Origin: Paenalcaligenes faecalis | GTDB lineage: Bacteria; Pseudomonadota; Gammaproteobacteria; Burkholderiales; Burkholderiaceae_B | Assembly: GCF_027557445.1 (NCBI RefSeq) | Contig: NZ_CP106841.1 | Coordinates: forward strand, 62,001-126,000 | DNA length: 64,000 nucleotides | Direction of reading: 5' to 3' | Shown: positions 45,695 through 54,368 of the stretch, in pieces | Layout: the number at the start of each line of letters is the position of its first letter | How positions within the stretch are numbered: position 1 is the stretch's first letter | Program-made: the position numbers and the translations under genes | Notes under the pieces: generated by a model | The model's input: only the letters and a program-made list of their open reading frames with translations | The model's database searches: none | What the model was told of the DNA's origin: nothing

Positions 45695-46591
45695 ATGACG
45701 ATTCAGTTAGACTTAGTCAGCGAACACCGATGTTTTGGTGGTTGGCAGCGCTATTATCAACATGATTCTCAAGCCATTGGCTTACCCATGAAGTTTTCCG
45801 TTTTTTTGCCAGAACAAAGTGGTGCCACGTCTGCCAAAATAGACGGTGGTACCCCTATGGGGACGACGCGTTTGCCAGTCCTCATGTATTTGGCAGGCTT
45901 AACCTGTACCGAAGACACGTTTATGACTAAAGGTGCGGCCCAACAATACGCCGCGCAGCATGGACTAATTTTAGTGGCGCCAGATACCAGCCCTCGTGGT
46001 GCTGGTGCGCCCACCGAAGACGACAACTGGGACTTTGGCACAGGTGCAGGGTTTTATGTAGATGCGACCACCCCTGATTTCGCAAAGCACTATAAGATGG
46101 AATCCTATGTGGCAAACGAACTATTTGAACTCGTGACCACACAGCTTCCAGGTGATGCGCAACGGGTAGGAATCTTTGGTCATTCGATGGGTGGTCATGG
46201 GGCCTTGGTATTGGCACAGCGTCATACCGACAAATTTAAATCCGTCTCTGCGTTTGCTCCTATTGCTGCACCCACGCATTGCCCGTGGGGTGAAAAAGCC
46301 TTTACGGGTTATTTGGGATCAGACCGCTCTACATGGCAGCAATATGATGCCAGCAGCCTGATGGCAAATCAGTCTCAAGCCCCTTTCGCCGCTGGTATCT
46401 TAATAGATCAAGGTTTAGCCGATCAGTTCCTAGAAAGAGAACTCTACCCGCATCTTTTTCAACAAGCCTGCGAACAGGTAGGGCAGCCTTTACAGCTTCG
46501 TATGCACGAAGGATATGATCATGGTTATTTTTTCATTATGACATTTATGCAAGATCATATTGCACATCATGCCCAGCAACTAAACGCGTAG
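45695..46591 (+). CDS. fghA: S-formylglutathione hydrolase
   Basis: Esterase D-type alpha/beta hydrolase that releases formate and glutathione from S-formylglutathione. Nucleophile Ser in GIFGHSMGGHG, catalytic His in HEGYDHGYFFI, and the family's LTCTEDTFMTKGAAQQYAAQHGL and DTSPRGAGAPTEDDNWDFGTGAGFYVDAT. ATG 45695 is preceded by AAGGAGGTCAA, the best ribosome site around, so the longer reading frame from 45647 was not used. Forms a two-gene operon with adhC, ended by a terminator. Confidence 0.94.
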   Translation: MTIQLDLVSEHRCFGGWQRYYQHDSQAIGLPMKFSVFLPEQSGATSAKIDGGTPMGTTRLPVLMYLAGLTCTEDTFMTKGAAQQYAAQHGLILVAPDTSPRGAGAPTEDDNWDFGTGAGFYVDATTPDFAKHYKMESYVANELFELVTTQLPGDAQRVGIFGHSMGGHGALVLAQRHTDKFKSVSAFAPIAAPTHCPWGEKAFTGYLGSDRSTWQQYDASSLMANQSQAPFAAGILIDQGLADQFLERELYPHLFQQACEQVGQPLQLRMHEGYDHGYFFIMTFMQDHIAHHAQQLNA

Positions 46592-46612
46592 CGTCATAGA
46601 TTGTATTTTTAG

Positions 46613-46642
46613 AAAAAGGTCGGGTAAATCCTGACCTTTTTT
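46613..46642 (+). terminator. Rho-independent terminator after fghA
   Basis: 12-bp stem AAAAAGGTCGGG / CCTGACCTTTTT with one G-T wobble and a five-base loop. Confidence 0.85.
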
Positions 46643-46718
46643 CTTTGCTGTCATAAAAAAGCAACAATTCAAACAGAGACGTATTTTTAGAAAAACTTGC
46701 AAAAATACACAAAAAAAG

Positions 46719-46746
46719 GGAACTTTTACAGCTTTTAAGTGTCTTA
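46719..46746 (+). promoter_or_regulatory. rpoH: Sigma-E-like promoter upstream of rpoH
   Basis: GGAACTT (46719-46725), 16-base spacer, TCTTA (46742-46746). This matches the extracytoplasmic-stress sigma-E pattern (GGAACTT, N15-16, TCTGA/TCAAA) and lies about 130 bp before the rpoH ATG. E. coli rpoH also has a sigma-E promoter (P3). Further down, TTGACGA (46765-46771) and TCGTCAA (46785-46791) form a perfect 7-bp dyad in the leader. Confidence 0.5.
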
Positions 46747-46876
46747 TATGGTGTAAATTGAAAATTGACGATCTATTAGCATACTCGTCAATACAGTGCT
46801 AAAATAGTACAGTTAGACTTTTAAAATTTGGTGTGTTATTGAAAATAAACGTAGACATCATTTTATAGGATACGAG

Positions 46877-47776
46877 ATGACCCAAGGTACAACTACATTG
46901 GCTCTACCAAATAACCAATTGGCCGCAGCGGTATCCAACCCAGGCGCGTTGGGTACTATCGAGGCCTATATCACGGCGGTGAATCAGCAACCTATGCTGA
47001 CCCCCGAACAAGAACTAGAACTAGGTCGACGTCTTCAAAAAGACGGCGATCTTGACGCGGCTCGTCAACTCATCATGTCGCATTTGCGTTTGGTGGTGTC
47101 CATTGCGCGTCAATACTTAGGCTATGGCTTACCCCATGCTGACCTCATCCAAGAAGGCAACATTGGGCTAATGAAAGCCGTTAAACGGTTTGATCCCGAG
47201 CGTGGCGTGCGCCTAGTCTCTTTTGCCGTGCACTGGATTAAAGCCGAAATCCATGAATTTGTGATCCGTAACTGGCGCTTGGTTAAAATCGCCACCACCA
47301 AAGCGCAACGTAAACTATTTTTTAACTTACGCCGCATGCGCCCAGAGGACGGACAGACACTAGACCCGGCTCAGGTAGATGACATCGCACGTGAATTAAA
47401 CGTGCGCCCTCAGGACGTATCCGAAATGGAATTACGTATGTCAGGCGTAGAGATGGCCCTCGACTCACCGTATGGCAATGATGACGAAGACTCCACCTTT
47501 GCCCCGATCTCTTACTTATCGGACGAGGGCGAACTAGAACCCTCTAATGTGCTGGCTCAACGCGCTCACACTCAGCTCCAAGGCCCTGGCCTTGAAAATG
47601 CATTAGCGCGTTTAGATGATCGCTCACGACGCATCATTGAAAGCCGCTGGTTGCAGGATGATAAGGGCTTAACATTGCATGACTTAGCCGCTGAATACGG
47701 GGTGTCTGCAGAACGCATTCGACAAATTGAATCTGCTGCCATGAAAAAACTACGGGGCTTTCTTGAGGAATCCTAA
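46877..47776 (+). CDS. rpoH: RNA polymerase heat-shock sigma factor (sigma-32)
   Basis: 299-residue alternative sigma factor that directs RNA polymerase to heat-shock promoters. Region 2 reads SHLRLVVSIARQYLGYG, DLIQEGNIGLMKAVKRFDP and VHWIKAEIHEFVIRNWRLVK; the RpoH box QRKLFFNLRRM, unique to this group, follows. The region 4 helix-turn-helix is GLTLHDLAAEYGVSAERIRQIESAAMKKL. ATG 46877 with AGGATACG upstream. The ~285-bp leader carries a sigma-E-like promoter and a dyad, so expression probably answers envelope stress as well. A terminator lies ~185 bp after the stop. Confidence 0.95.
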   Translation: MTQGTTTLALPNNQLAAAVSNPGALGTIEAYITAVNQQPMLTPEQELELGRRLQKDGDLDAARQLIMSHLRLVVSIARQYLGYGLPHADLIQEGNIGLMKAVKRFDPERGVRLVSFAVHWIKAEIHEFVIRNWRLVKIATTKAQRKLFFNLRRMRPEDGQTLDPAQVDDIARELNVRPQDVSEMELRMSGVEMALDSPYGNDDEDSTFAPISYLSDEGELEPSNVLAQRAHTQLQGPGLENALARLDDRSRRIIESRWLQDDKGLTLHDLAAEYGVSAERIRQIESAAMKKLRGFLEES

Positions 47777-47960
47777 AACACGTAATTAGGACTCAAAAAA
47801 TTACGTTCTGTTACTTTTTTATGGGGAACTACTCCCTACCTCTACAGACTAACTACTATCAGTCACGTAATTACCCCCTTGTATTAGGTGGCTGAAAGTC
47901 TGACTTGGTTTCTCCTTACCCAAGAGTCAGGCGCTGAATGTGCCCCAACATTCATCATTT

Positions 47961-47989
47961 AGCCCTCCATCACGGAGGGCTTTTTTTTA
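47961..47989 (+). terminator. Rho-independent terminator downstream of rpoH
   Basis: 8-bp stem AGCCCTCC / GGAGGGCT with loop ATCAC, then eight T. The T run only suits the plus strand; it touches the stop of the convergent phnE. The stretch 47777-47960 contains no gene I can see. Confidence 0.88.
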
Positions 47990-48808
47990 GCTAAAACGCT
48001 TTCGTAGCCAGCCGCTAAAGGCATCGACTAAGGTCACCATTGTTAAAATAATAATTAAAATAGCAGAGACTTCTTGGTATTGCATGATACGCAATGACCC
48101 CATAAGCTCAAAACCGATGCCTCCTGCTCCCACCATTCCCATTACCGTAGAGGCCCTGAAGTTATACTCCCAACGATAAATAGCCGTATCTGCTAACTGA
48201 GGTAGAACTTGTGGGAAAATGCCATGAACAATGACCTGAAGCGGTCTGGCGCCGACGGCACGAGCCGCCTCAATGGGGGCGGGGTCTGCATGCTCTATTG
48301 CCTCTGCAAAAAACTTAGCCACCATTCCCATCGAGTGCAAACTTAACGCCAATACGCCAGGTAGCGTGCCAAAACCCACTGCTGCTACAAAGATAATCCC
48401 TTTGATTAACTCTGGAATGGCGCGTAAAACGTTTAATAGACCACGCGTTAACTTAAAAATAAGCGGGTGTGGACTACTATTGCGGGCGGCTAATACCCCT
48501 AACGGAATAGAAAACAATACCGCAATGGCAGTTCCTGCGATACTCATGGCTAAGGTATCAATGAGAGGTCTAAGCCAGCTTTTATATTCACTAAAGTCAG
48601 GCGGTAGCATTTCACCGACTAAACGAAATAGGCTAGGTATACCATCAATGAGCCGTGGGAAATTATATAAGTCTACATAGCCCCAACTGATTAAAATGAC
48701 CAGACTAATAGCAGCAAACATCAAAACGCCTTTACGGTGTTTCTTTTTTTGCTGCATTAGGATGTCCTGAAAAGAGGGGGACATAGCGACGGTTTCTTTA
48801 GTGCGCAT
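47987..48808 (-). CDS. phnE: Phosphonate-type ABC transporter permease
   Basis: Inner-membrane permease with six hydrophobic helices and the binding-protein-dependent transport signature around IEAARAVGARPLQVIVHGIFPQVLPQLADTAIYRWEYNFRASTVMGMVGAGGIG, which is PhnE-like. 273 aa. It is the last gene of phnCDE; the gap to phnD is 8 bp. ATG 48808 used; another in-frame ATG at 48784 is possible. Confidence 0.88.
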   Translation of the reverse strand: MRTKETVAMSPSFQDILMQQKKKHRKGVLMFAAISLVILISWGYVDLYNFPRLIDGIPSLFRLVGEMLPPDFSEYKSWLRPLIDTLAMSIAGTAIAVLFSIPLGVLAARNSSPHPLIFKLTRGLLNVLRAIPELIKGIIFVAAVGFGTLPGVLALSLHSMGMVAKFFAEAIEHADPAPIEAARAVGARPLQVIVHGIFPQVLPQLADTAIYRWEYNFRASTVMGMVGAGGIGFELMGSLRIMQYQEVSAILIIILTMVTLVDAFSGWLRKRFS

Positions 48809-48816
48809 ACGTATAG

Positions 48817-49677
48817 TTAGAATTTAGAAAAATCCAAACGTAGAATGCTGCCTATATTACGTACCACTTCGTAGTCGCTATCTTGTACTGGGCCAAAGCC
48901 TTCGGCGCGGAAAGGTTTCAAAATAGCAGGATCATCAATTTTTAGAAAAACAGTGCGAATTTTTTCTTTTAATTCATCGTTAAGATCTGAACGCATGGTC
49001 CATGGGTACTGAGGAAAAGGCTTAGATTCTTCAAAAATGACAACCTTATCAGTATCAATAATGCCGCGCTCGACTAAGTCCTCAAAAATAATCTTACTGA
49101 GTCCACCCATTTGGGCATGACCATTTTGTACCGCCATTGCCACGGCATCATGAGCACCGACAAAGTGTTCTTTGTAATCTGTGCCAGCGGCTAAGCCATG
49201 CTCTACCATCATGGATTTTGGAATAAGGTGGCTAGAGGTAGAGGCGACGTCACCGTATACCACCGTTTTACCGCGAATATCCTCAATCTCAGTGATATTT
49301 GCTTTTTTATTACTAATGAGCAAGGCGTGGTAGGTGGTGGTTCCATTTTGCTTGATGGCTGCAAAAGGTTCTATTTCACTTTTTTGTTTAGCCAGTACAT
49401 AAGACAAAGGACCAAAATACGCTAACTCTAAGCGACCATGACGCATGGCCTCAATCATAGATGAGTAGTCCGCAGTGACCACAATTTCTACTTTTTTATC
49501 TAACTCTTTTTCTAGATAGCGTTTCAGAGGTTCATTTTGTTTAATGATGGTAGACGCATTTTCATCCGGCAACACCGCGACACGCAAGGTATCGGGGTCA
49601 GCTGTAGTCGCAGCAAGTGCCATAGAGTTGATGAGCGCGCAGGACGCAAGCGTCACCATAGCGAATAGTTTTTTCAT
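48817..49677 (-). CDS. phnD: Phosphonate/phosphite-type periplasmic binding protein
   Basis: Sec signal peptide (MKKLFAMVTLASCALINSMALA, cut about residue 22) and a PhnD domain: LRVAVLPDENASTIIKQNEPLKRYLE, the ELAYFGPLSYVLA segment, and GDVASTSSHLIPKSMM, whose Ser/Thr residues bind the phosphonate group in relatives. 286 aa. Genes for C-P lyase or phosphonatase are not in the window, so the system could import phosphonate, phosphite or phosphate esters for use elsewhere. Confidence 0.88.
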   Translation of the reverse strand: MKKLFAMVTLASCALINSMALAATTADPDTLRVAVLPDENASTIIKQNEPLKRYLEKELDKKVEIVVTADYSSMIEAMRHGRLELAYFGPLSYVLAKQKSEIEPFAAIKQNGTTTYHALLISNKKANITEIEDIRGKTVVYGDVASTSSHLIPKSMMVEHGLAAGTDYKEHFVGAHDAVAMAVQNGHAQMGGLSKIIFEDLVERGIIDTDKVVIFEESKPFPQYPWTMRSDLNDELKEKIRTVFLKIDDPAILKPFRAEGFGPVQDSDYEVVRNIGSILRLDFSKF

Positions 49678-49715
49678 GCCTAATTCCTTTTAAACTTAAA
49701 AAAATGCGCTTAAAC

Positions 49716-50489
49716 CTAAGCAGCAGTTAAGGCGGGGGACTCTACACCCGTATCGGGCAAAGTAGAAACGTAGTACAACTGTCTCAGCTGTTCGGGGGAG
49801 ATGTCATCGGGATGAGCGTCTAAAATGACGTGGCCCGCTTGGATCGCAATGATGCGATCTGCGTATTTCAAGGCTAATTCTGTTTGATGCAGGCTAACAA
49901 TGGTAGCAATTCCATTGAGCTGACAAATACTCTGTAGCAATTGCATTACCGTTTCTGCTGTAGCAGGGTCTAGACTAGCCACAGGCTCATCGGCAATGAG
50001 GAAACGAGGCTGTTGAGCTAACGCACGGGCAATGCCAACGCGCTGTTGCTGCCCACCACTTAACTCATCGACACGGGCAAGGGCTTTGTCTAATAAGCCA
50101 ACACGCTCTAAACTTTGTAAGGCGATCTCTTGGTCTGCACGCGGCAAAGGAAAAAAGCTACGCCATGTACTGTGATAGCTTAGTCTGCCCATCATGACAT
50201 TTTTGAGCGCACTTAAACGGGTGATGAGTTGATGTTGTTGAAAAATCATGCCGGTTTGGCGGCGATGTGCCTCTAGATTTTTACGCAAATCTAAATCACC
50301 AAGCACAGAGTTCGTAACCGTACCTGTGGAGGGTGACTGCATTAAATTAATGCAGCGCAAAAGCGTAGACTTACCTGCGCCAGACGGCCCAAGTAAAACG
50401 GTAAATTGACCTTGATGGAATTCCAGATTAACGGGATTCAAGGCTTGAGTACGTCCAAACTGGACAGTGACATCATTGAGTTGAATCAT
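49716..50489 (-). CDS. phnC: Phosphonate-type ABC transporter ATP-binding protein
   Basis: ABC ATPase, 257 aa, with Walker A GPSGAGKSTLL, Q-loop MIFQQHQLITRLSALKNVM (PhnC-type), signature [15 protein letters not shown] and Walker B FLIADEPVASLDP. First gene of the phnCDE operon; phnD follows after 38 bp. The intergenic space to the divergent MFS gene (50490-50618) is AT-rich and should hold both promoters. No Pho box could be confirmed. Confidence 0.9.
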   Translation of the reverse strand: MIQLNDVTVQFGRTQALNPVNLEFHQGQFTVLLGPSGAGKSTLLRCINLMQSPSTGTVTNSVLGDLDLRKNLEAHRRQTGMIFQQHQLITRLSALKNVMMGRLSYHSTWRSFFPLPRADQEIALQSLERVGLLDKALARVDELSGGQQQRVGIARALAQQPRFLIADEPVASLDPATAETVMQLLQSICQLNGIATIVSLHQTELALKYADRIIAIQAGHVILDAHPDDISPEQLRQLYYVSTLPDTGVESPALTAA

Positions 50490-50618
50490 AATGAAACAAT
50501 GGTTTTCAACGCCATTGCTTAAGACAGTAATGGGGTGAGTATAGTAACTATTGGTACATATTGCATCTAATAAAATATAAGCAGGAAGTCAAGCACACTA
50601 ACGCTAAAGGTTTCGCGC

Positions 50619-52061
50619 ATGAGCACAACACCATTACCCCCCACTGCGACATGGGGTGAATTACTATCTGGGCGCAATGGCTTACGTTCTATTGCCTTAT
50701 CCGGCGGCGTCGCAGTACATGCGATCAACGTCTATATAGTGACCACGATTTTACCGTCTGTCGTAGAGGACATAGGCGGCTTGGAATACTATGCGTGGAA
50801 TACCACTCTATTTGTGGCGGCATCCATTTTGGGGTCAGCGCTGTCTTCAAGTCTGATTGATTACTTGGGCTTACGCGCTTCTTATTTACTCGCTATTTTG
50901 ATCTTTATGCTGGGCTCTATTGCCGCGGCCGTCAGTCCTTCAATGCCTTTTATGCTGGGGGCCAGAACCATACAGGGCTTTGGCGGCGGGTTGCTGTTAG
51001 GACTGAGCTATTCCTCCGTGCGCATGGTCTTTGACGAACGTTTATGGCCAAGAGCCATGGCGTTAATCTCAAGCATGTGGGGGGTGGCGACGCTGGCGGG
51101 GCCTGCGGTAGGTGGGATTTTTGCTGAAAGCGGAAATTGGCGGTTGGCTTTTTGGTCTATTATTCCCGTCGCCTTAGTCATCACAGTATTAGTTGCCACA
51201 CAATTAAAAACCCGCAAAGAAAATCGGCACCACACCGTCACTCGTCCGCCGTTGTTAAAAATTGCCTTTCTGACGTGGTCTGTGATTGTGATTGCCTTTG
51301 GTAGTCTAGCCCAGTCGTGGCTCTTGATTGCGCTCTCGTTTGTGATTGTATTAACCATTTTATATGGCATGGCACGAGATGATGCGAACAGTGACAACCC
51401 ATTATTTCCGCATGGTACGTACTCCATCAAACACCCATTAGGCAGTTTGTATGCGGGCATAGCGTTAATGAGTATTGGCGTGACCAGCGGGATCTTCATT
51501 CCGTACTTCTTACAAACCATTCATGGGGTACGCCCCTTAGCAGCTGGTTATATGACAGCACTGATGTCTGCTGGTTGGACGGTAGGTTCCGTCATGATGG
51601 CAAGTCGTAGTCCACTTTTTGCGAATAAACTATTACGAATTGGGCCAGTGGTGTCAGCGATTAGCTTGGCAGCATTAGGGCTACTGCTACCTTGGCAGGG
51701 TTTACAAACCGAACTGCATGCCCTGTGGCTGCTATATATCCCTTTATTTGGGGTGGGGTTAGGGGTAGGTATGATCTGGCCTCATTTATTGACCCGAGTT
51801 TTTAAGTCATCCGAGCCGGGCCAAGAAAATCTAGCTTCCTCAGCCATCACCACCTTGCAGTTATATGCCATGTCTATAGGGGCAGCGGTAGCAGGCATGA
51901 TTACCGCTGCAGCCGGTTTTAATGAAGGCACGATCGAAAGCGCGCAACAGGCTTCTATGGCGTTGCTACTCAGTTTTGCTTTAGTGCCATTGGTGTTTGT
52001 GTTTGTGTCGGGCGCAGCGCGTAAAGCAGGGGACGTGACAGCCACTACGCCTCAGGAATAG
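50619..52061 (+). CDS. MFS transporter (drug/efflux type)
   Basis: 480-residue major facilitator protein with 12-14 hydrophobic helices. The N-terminal half shows NVYIVTTILPSVVEDIGGLEYYAWNTTLFVAASILGSALSSSLIDYLGLR, with the drug-proton-antiporter-like motif A, and GARTIQGFGGGLLLGLSYSSVRMVF in helix 4-5. It is divergent from phnC. Its stop overlaps the convergent ubiC gene by 17 bp. The substrate is unknown; export of small hydrophobic compounds is the family-based expectation. Confidence 0.84.
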   Translation: MSTTPLPPTATWGELLSGRNGLRSIALSGGVAVHAINVYIVTTILPSVVEDIGGLEYYAWNTTLFVAASILGSALSSSLIDYLGLRASYLLAILIFMLGSIAAAVSPSMPFMLGARTIQGFGGGLLLGLSYSSVRMVFDERLWPRAMALISSMWGVATLAGPAVGGIFAESGNWRLAFWSIIPVALVITVLVATQLKTRKENRHHTVTRPPLLKIAFLTWSVIVIAFGSLAQSWLLIALSFVIVLTILYGMARDDANSDNPLFPHGTYSIKHPLGSLYAGIALMSIGVTSGIFIPYFLQTIHGVRPLAAGYMTALMSAGWTVGSVMMASRSPLFANKLLRIGPVVSAISLAALGLLLPWQGLQTELHALWLLYIPLFGVGLGVGMIWPHLLTRVFKSSEPGQENLASSAITTLQLYAMSIGAAVAGMITAAAGFNEGTIESAQQASMALLLSFALVPLVFVFVSGAARKAGDVTATTPQE

Positions 52062-52584
52062 TTAGCCCCTGAAACTGCCATAATGGGGCTAAAAAGACCT
52101 CACAGACTAAAACCTGCAGGGCGTCTTTGCTAAAGCAAGAACGCCTTGCCCAAGCGGGGCGTTGATTATAGGGTGCGGGCAACCATTGGGCCGGATAACG
52201 ACAGGTATGTAGTTGCCCACGCACAAAGGACTCGTGTAGGGATAAGACCTCGCCCAAAGGACGCGTGCCTAAATCAGCTAAGGGAAAACCACTTTGCTCT
52301 AAAGACTGTTTGGTAGCAATACTACGGGCAAAGACCCACGGTTGATTATGACCACGTAAAAAGACCTCTCGAACCCATGCTGTGGTAGTGATGTCTACCT
52401 TGAGCGCCTCAGCCTCGTCTGCACGTAAGGCAAGCCAGCCCTCGCGGAGTGGTTGCACCTCAAAGTGCTGTTGACTAAGCGCTTTGAGCCTTGCCGTTAA
52501 CGAGCCGGGCTCAAATAGCCAATCATCTAATACCGGGTCGGGGTGGGGCTGAAATTGCCAGAGTGCAGTGCTTGGGTTTTGCAT
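52045..52584 (-). CDS. ubiC: Chorismate lyase
   Basis: 179-residue enzyme converting chorismate to 4-hydroxybenzoate and pyruvate, first committed step of ubiquinone synthesis. UbiC features: VREVFLRGHNQPWVFARSI (active-site Arg), PLGEVLSLHESFVRG, and WARRSCFSKDALQVLVCEVFL near the C-terminus with the catalytic Glu. The start is immediately after the aldo/keto reductase stop (no gap). Its product feeds UbiA, encoded 12 kb away. Confidence 0.88.
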   Translation of the reverse strand: MQNPSTALWQFQPHPDPVLDDWLFEPGSLTARLKALSQQHFEVQPLREGWLALRADEAEALKVDITTTAWVREVFLRGHNQPWVFARSIATKQSLEQSGFPLADLGTRPLGEVLSLHESFVRGQLHTCRYPAQWLPAPYNQRPAWARRSCFSKDALQVLVCEVFLAPLWQFQGLTIPEA

Positions 52585-53427
52585 TTAATTTTTTGGTAAA
52601 CGGAATAGTTGGGGATCGGGGCCTAGTCGCCCTTGATCTGAATGCAAGGCGGCAATAGCACGTAGATCATCGGCGTCTAAACTAAAGCTAAATATATCCA
52701 AATTACTGCGAATACGCTCAGGTGTCTCGCTTTTGCTGATGACCATATTACCCAGCTCAATTTGCCAACGCAGCATAATTTGTCCCACATTACGTTGGTG
52801 CTTTGCAGCAATTTCCGCTAAAGTTGGGTTGTCCCATAATGTGCCTAGTCCCATTGGACTCCATGCTTGGGTCTGAATACCATGCTCAGCATTGAATTGG
52901 CGCATTGCCTGCTGCTGAAATCCAGGGTGCAGTTCGATTTGATTAACTACAGGTGACACGCCCGTCTCGTTGAGTAGTGTTTCAATATGTTCAGCGTTAA
53001 AGTTACACACACCCATGTTTTTAATTAAGCCTTCGTTACGCAGCTCAATCATGGCTTGCCAGCTCTCTACATATTGATTAATTTTAGGAACTGGCCAGTG
53101 GATGAGGTACATATCGACATAGTCCAGTTGTAAACGTTCTAGACTCTGATAGAACGCAGCCTTGGTGGCATCAAAGCCGTGGCTATCATTCCAGACTTTG
53201 GTGCTAATAAAATAATCATGTCGTGGTAAACCGCTGGCTTTTAGGCCTTGACCTACCCCATCTTCATTCTCGTAAATGGTGGCGGTGTCAATGAGGCGAT
53301 AACCAGCATCAAGAGCCGTTTGTACGGCAGCAGCTGTTTTGTCGTTCGGGATTTGCCAGACGCCAAAACCTAACTGAGGGGCTTGATTACCAGTAGTAAA
53401 GGTAATAAGAGGGCTGGACTTTGTCAT
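52585..53427 (-). CDS. Aldo/keto reductase (DkgA-like)
   Basis: NADPH-dependent carbonyl reductase, 280 aa TIM barrel. The catalytic tetrad is in place: Asp and Tyr in LIDTATIYENEDGVG, Lys in FISTKVWND, His in YLIHWPVP. The C-terminal cofactor motif is ISKSETPERIRSNLDIF. Members reduce diketogluconate, methylglyoxal or beta-keto esters. It is transcribed before ubiC, divergent from panB with only about 40 bp between. Confidence 0.9.
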   Translation of the reverse strand: MTKSSPLITFTTGNQAPQLGFGVWQIPNDKTAAAVQTALDAGYRLIDTATIYENEDGVGQGLKASGLPRHDYFISTKVWNDSHGFDATKAAFYQSLERLQLDYVDMYLIHWPVPKINQYVESWQAMIELRNEGLIKNMGVCNFNAEHIETLLNETGVSPVVNQIELHPGFQQQAMRQFNAEHGIQTQAWSPMGLGTLWDNPTLAEIAAKHQRNVGQIMLRWQIELGNMVISKSETPERIRSNLDIFSFSLDADDLRAIAALHSDQGRLGPDPQLFRLPKN

Positions 53428-53468
53428 AAAAGGCTCCTGTTTGTTTTCTATTTTTTATGAGGGTTGGA

Positions 53469-54296
53469 ATGAGTGTACACAGTGAGATAAAACGTCGTAG
53501 CGTACCGGAATTAATGGCATATAAAGGCAACAAGAAAATAGTTTGCCTAACGGCCTATAGTGCGCCCATTGCTCGCTTAATAGATCCTGCCGTTGATTTG
53601 ATTTTGGTCGGTGATTCGACGGCAATGGTTGGTTATGGCATGCGTGATACCTTAAGTATTACTCTACAACAAATGACCGATCATGGTGCTGCGGTTGTTA
53701 ATGCAACGCAACAAGCCTGTGTGGTGATAGATATGCCTTTTGGCAGTTATCAGGTGTCACCACAACAAGCCTTTGAAAATGCCGCTTTTATGTTAGCGCA
53801 TAGCGGAGCAACTGCGGTGAAAATCGAAGGGGGCGTTGCTTTGGCTGAGACCACACGCTTTATGGTGGAGCGTGGTATTCCTGTTTTAGCTCATGTGGGA
53901 CTGATGCCGCAGTACGTCAATACCATGGGGGGCTTTAAAGCCCAAGGCATGAACGAAACAGCGGCTGAACGTATTGTGGCTGACGCACTCGCCCACCAAG
54001 AAGCCGGTGCTTTTGCGGTCGTGATTGAGGGGGTGGCAGAGTCCCTAGGTCGTCGTATTACCGAAACCTTACGTATTCCTACCATTGGGATAGGGGCTTC
54101 TCCTGCGTGCGATGGGCAGGTCTTAGTGACTGAAGATATTTTAGGATTAAGTGGCGATCGTATCCCACGCTTTGCAAAAAACTTTGGTGATGCGGCCTCT
54201 GTCATTCGTGATGCGGCCCAGCAATATGCACACGAGGTTCGTGATGGTTCTTTTCCCGCAATGGAGCATTGCTTTGGGGTGAAAAAAACTAAGTGA
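53469..54296 (+). CDS. panB: 3-methyl-2-oxobutanoate hydroxymethyltransferase
   Basis: First enzyme of pantothenate (vitamin B5/CoA) synthesis, transferring a hydroxymethyl group from methylene-tetrahydrofolate to ketoisovalerate. Barrel enzyme with Mg-binding Asp residues in LILVGDSTAMVGYG and CVVIDMPFGSY, VKIEGG, the HVGLMPQYVNTMGGFKAQG motif, and IGIGASPACDGQVLV. About 275 aa. ATG 53469 follows GAGGG; the in-frame ATG at 53457 has no ribosome site. panC is not in the window. Confidence 0.94.
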   Translation: MSVHSEIKRRSVPELMAYKGNKKIVCLTAYSAPIARLIDPAVDLILVGDSTAMVGYGMRDTLSITLQQMTDHGAAVVNATQQACVVIDMPFGSYQVSPQQAFENAAFMLAHSGATAVKIEGGVALAETTRFMVERGIPVLAHVGLMPQYVNTMGGFKAQGMNETAAERIVADALAHQEAGAFAVVIEGVAESLGRRITETLRIPTIGIGASPACDGQVLVTEDILGLSGDRIPRFAKNFGDAASVIRDAAQQYAHEVRDGSFPAMEHCFGVKKTK

Positions 54297-54368
54297 TACG
54301 GTTCCTATTTAGTAGCGGCAGCACACAGCGTATGATATCGGTTCACGGATTTTAAACTGTAGATCGGT

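Noticed and set aside
46765-46793. TTGACG with a box 17 bases downstream as a sigma-70 promoter for rpoH
   Set aside because: The -10 position reads TCAATA, a poor match; the bases are better explained as a TTGACGA/TCGTCAA dyad.
47961-47989. Hairpin as a bidirectional terminator also serving phnCDE
   Set aside because: On the minus strand the bases after the stem are not U-rich, so only the rpoH direction is supported.
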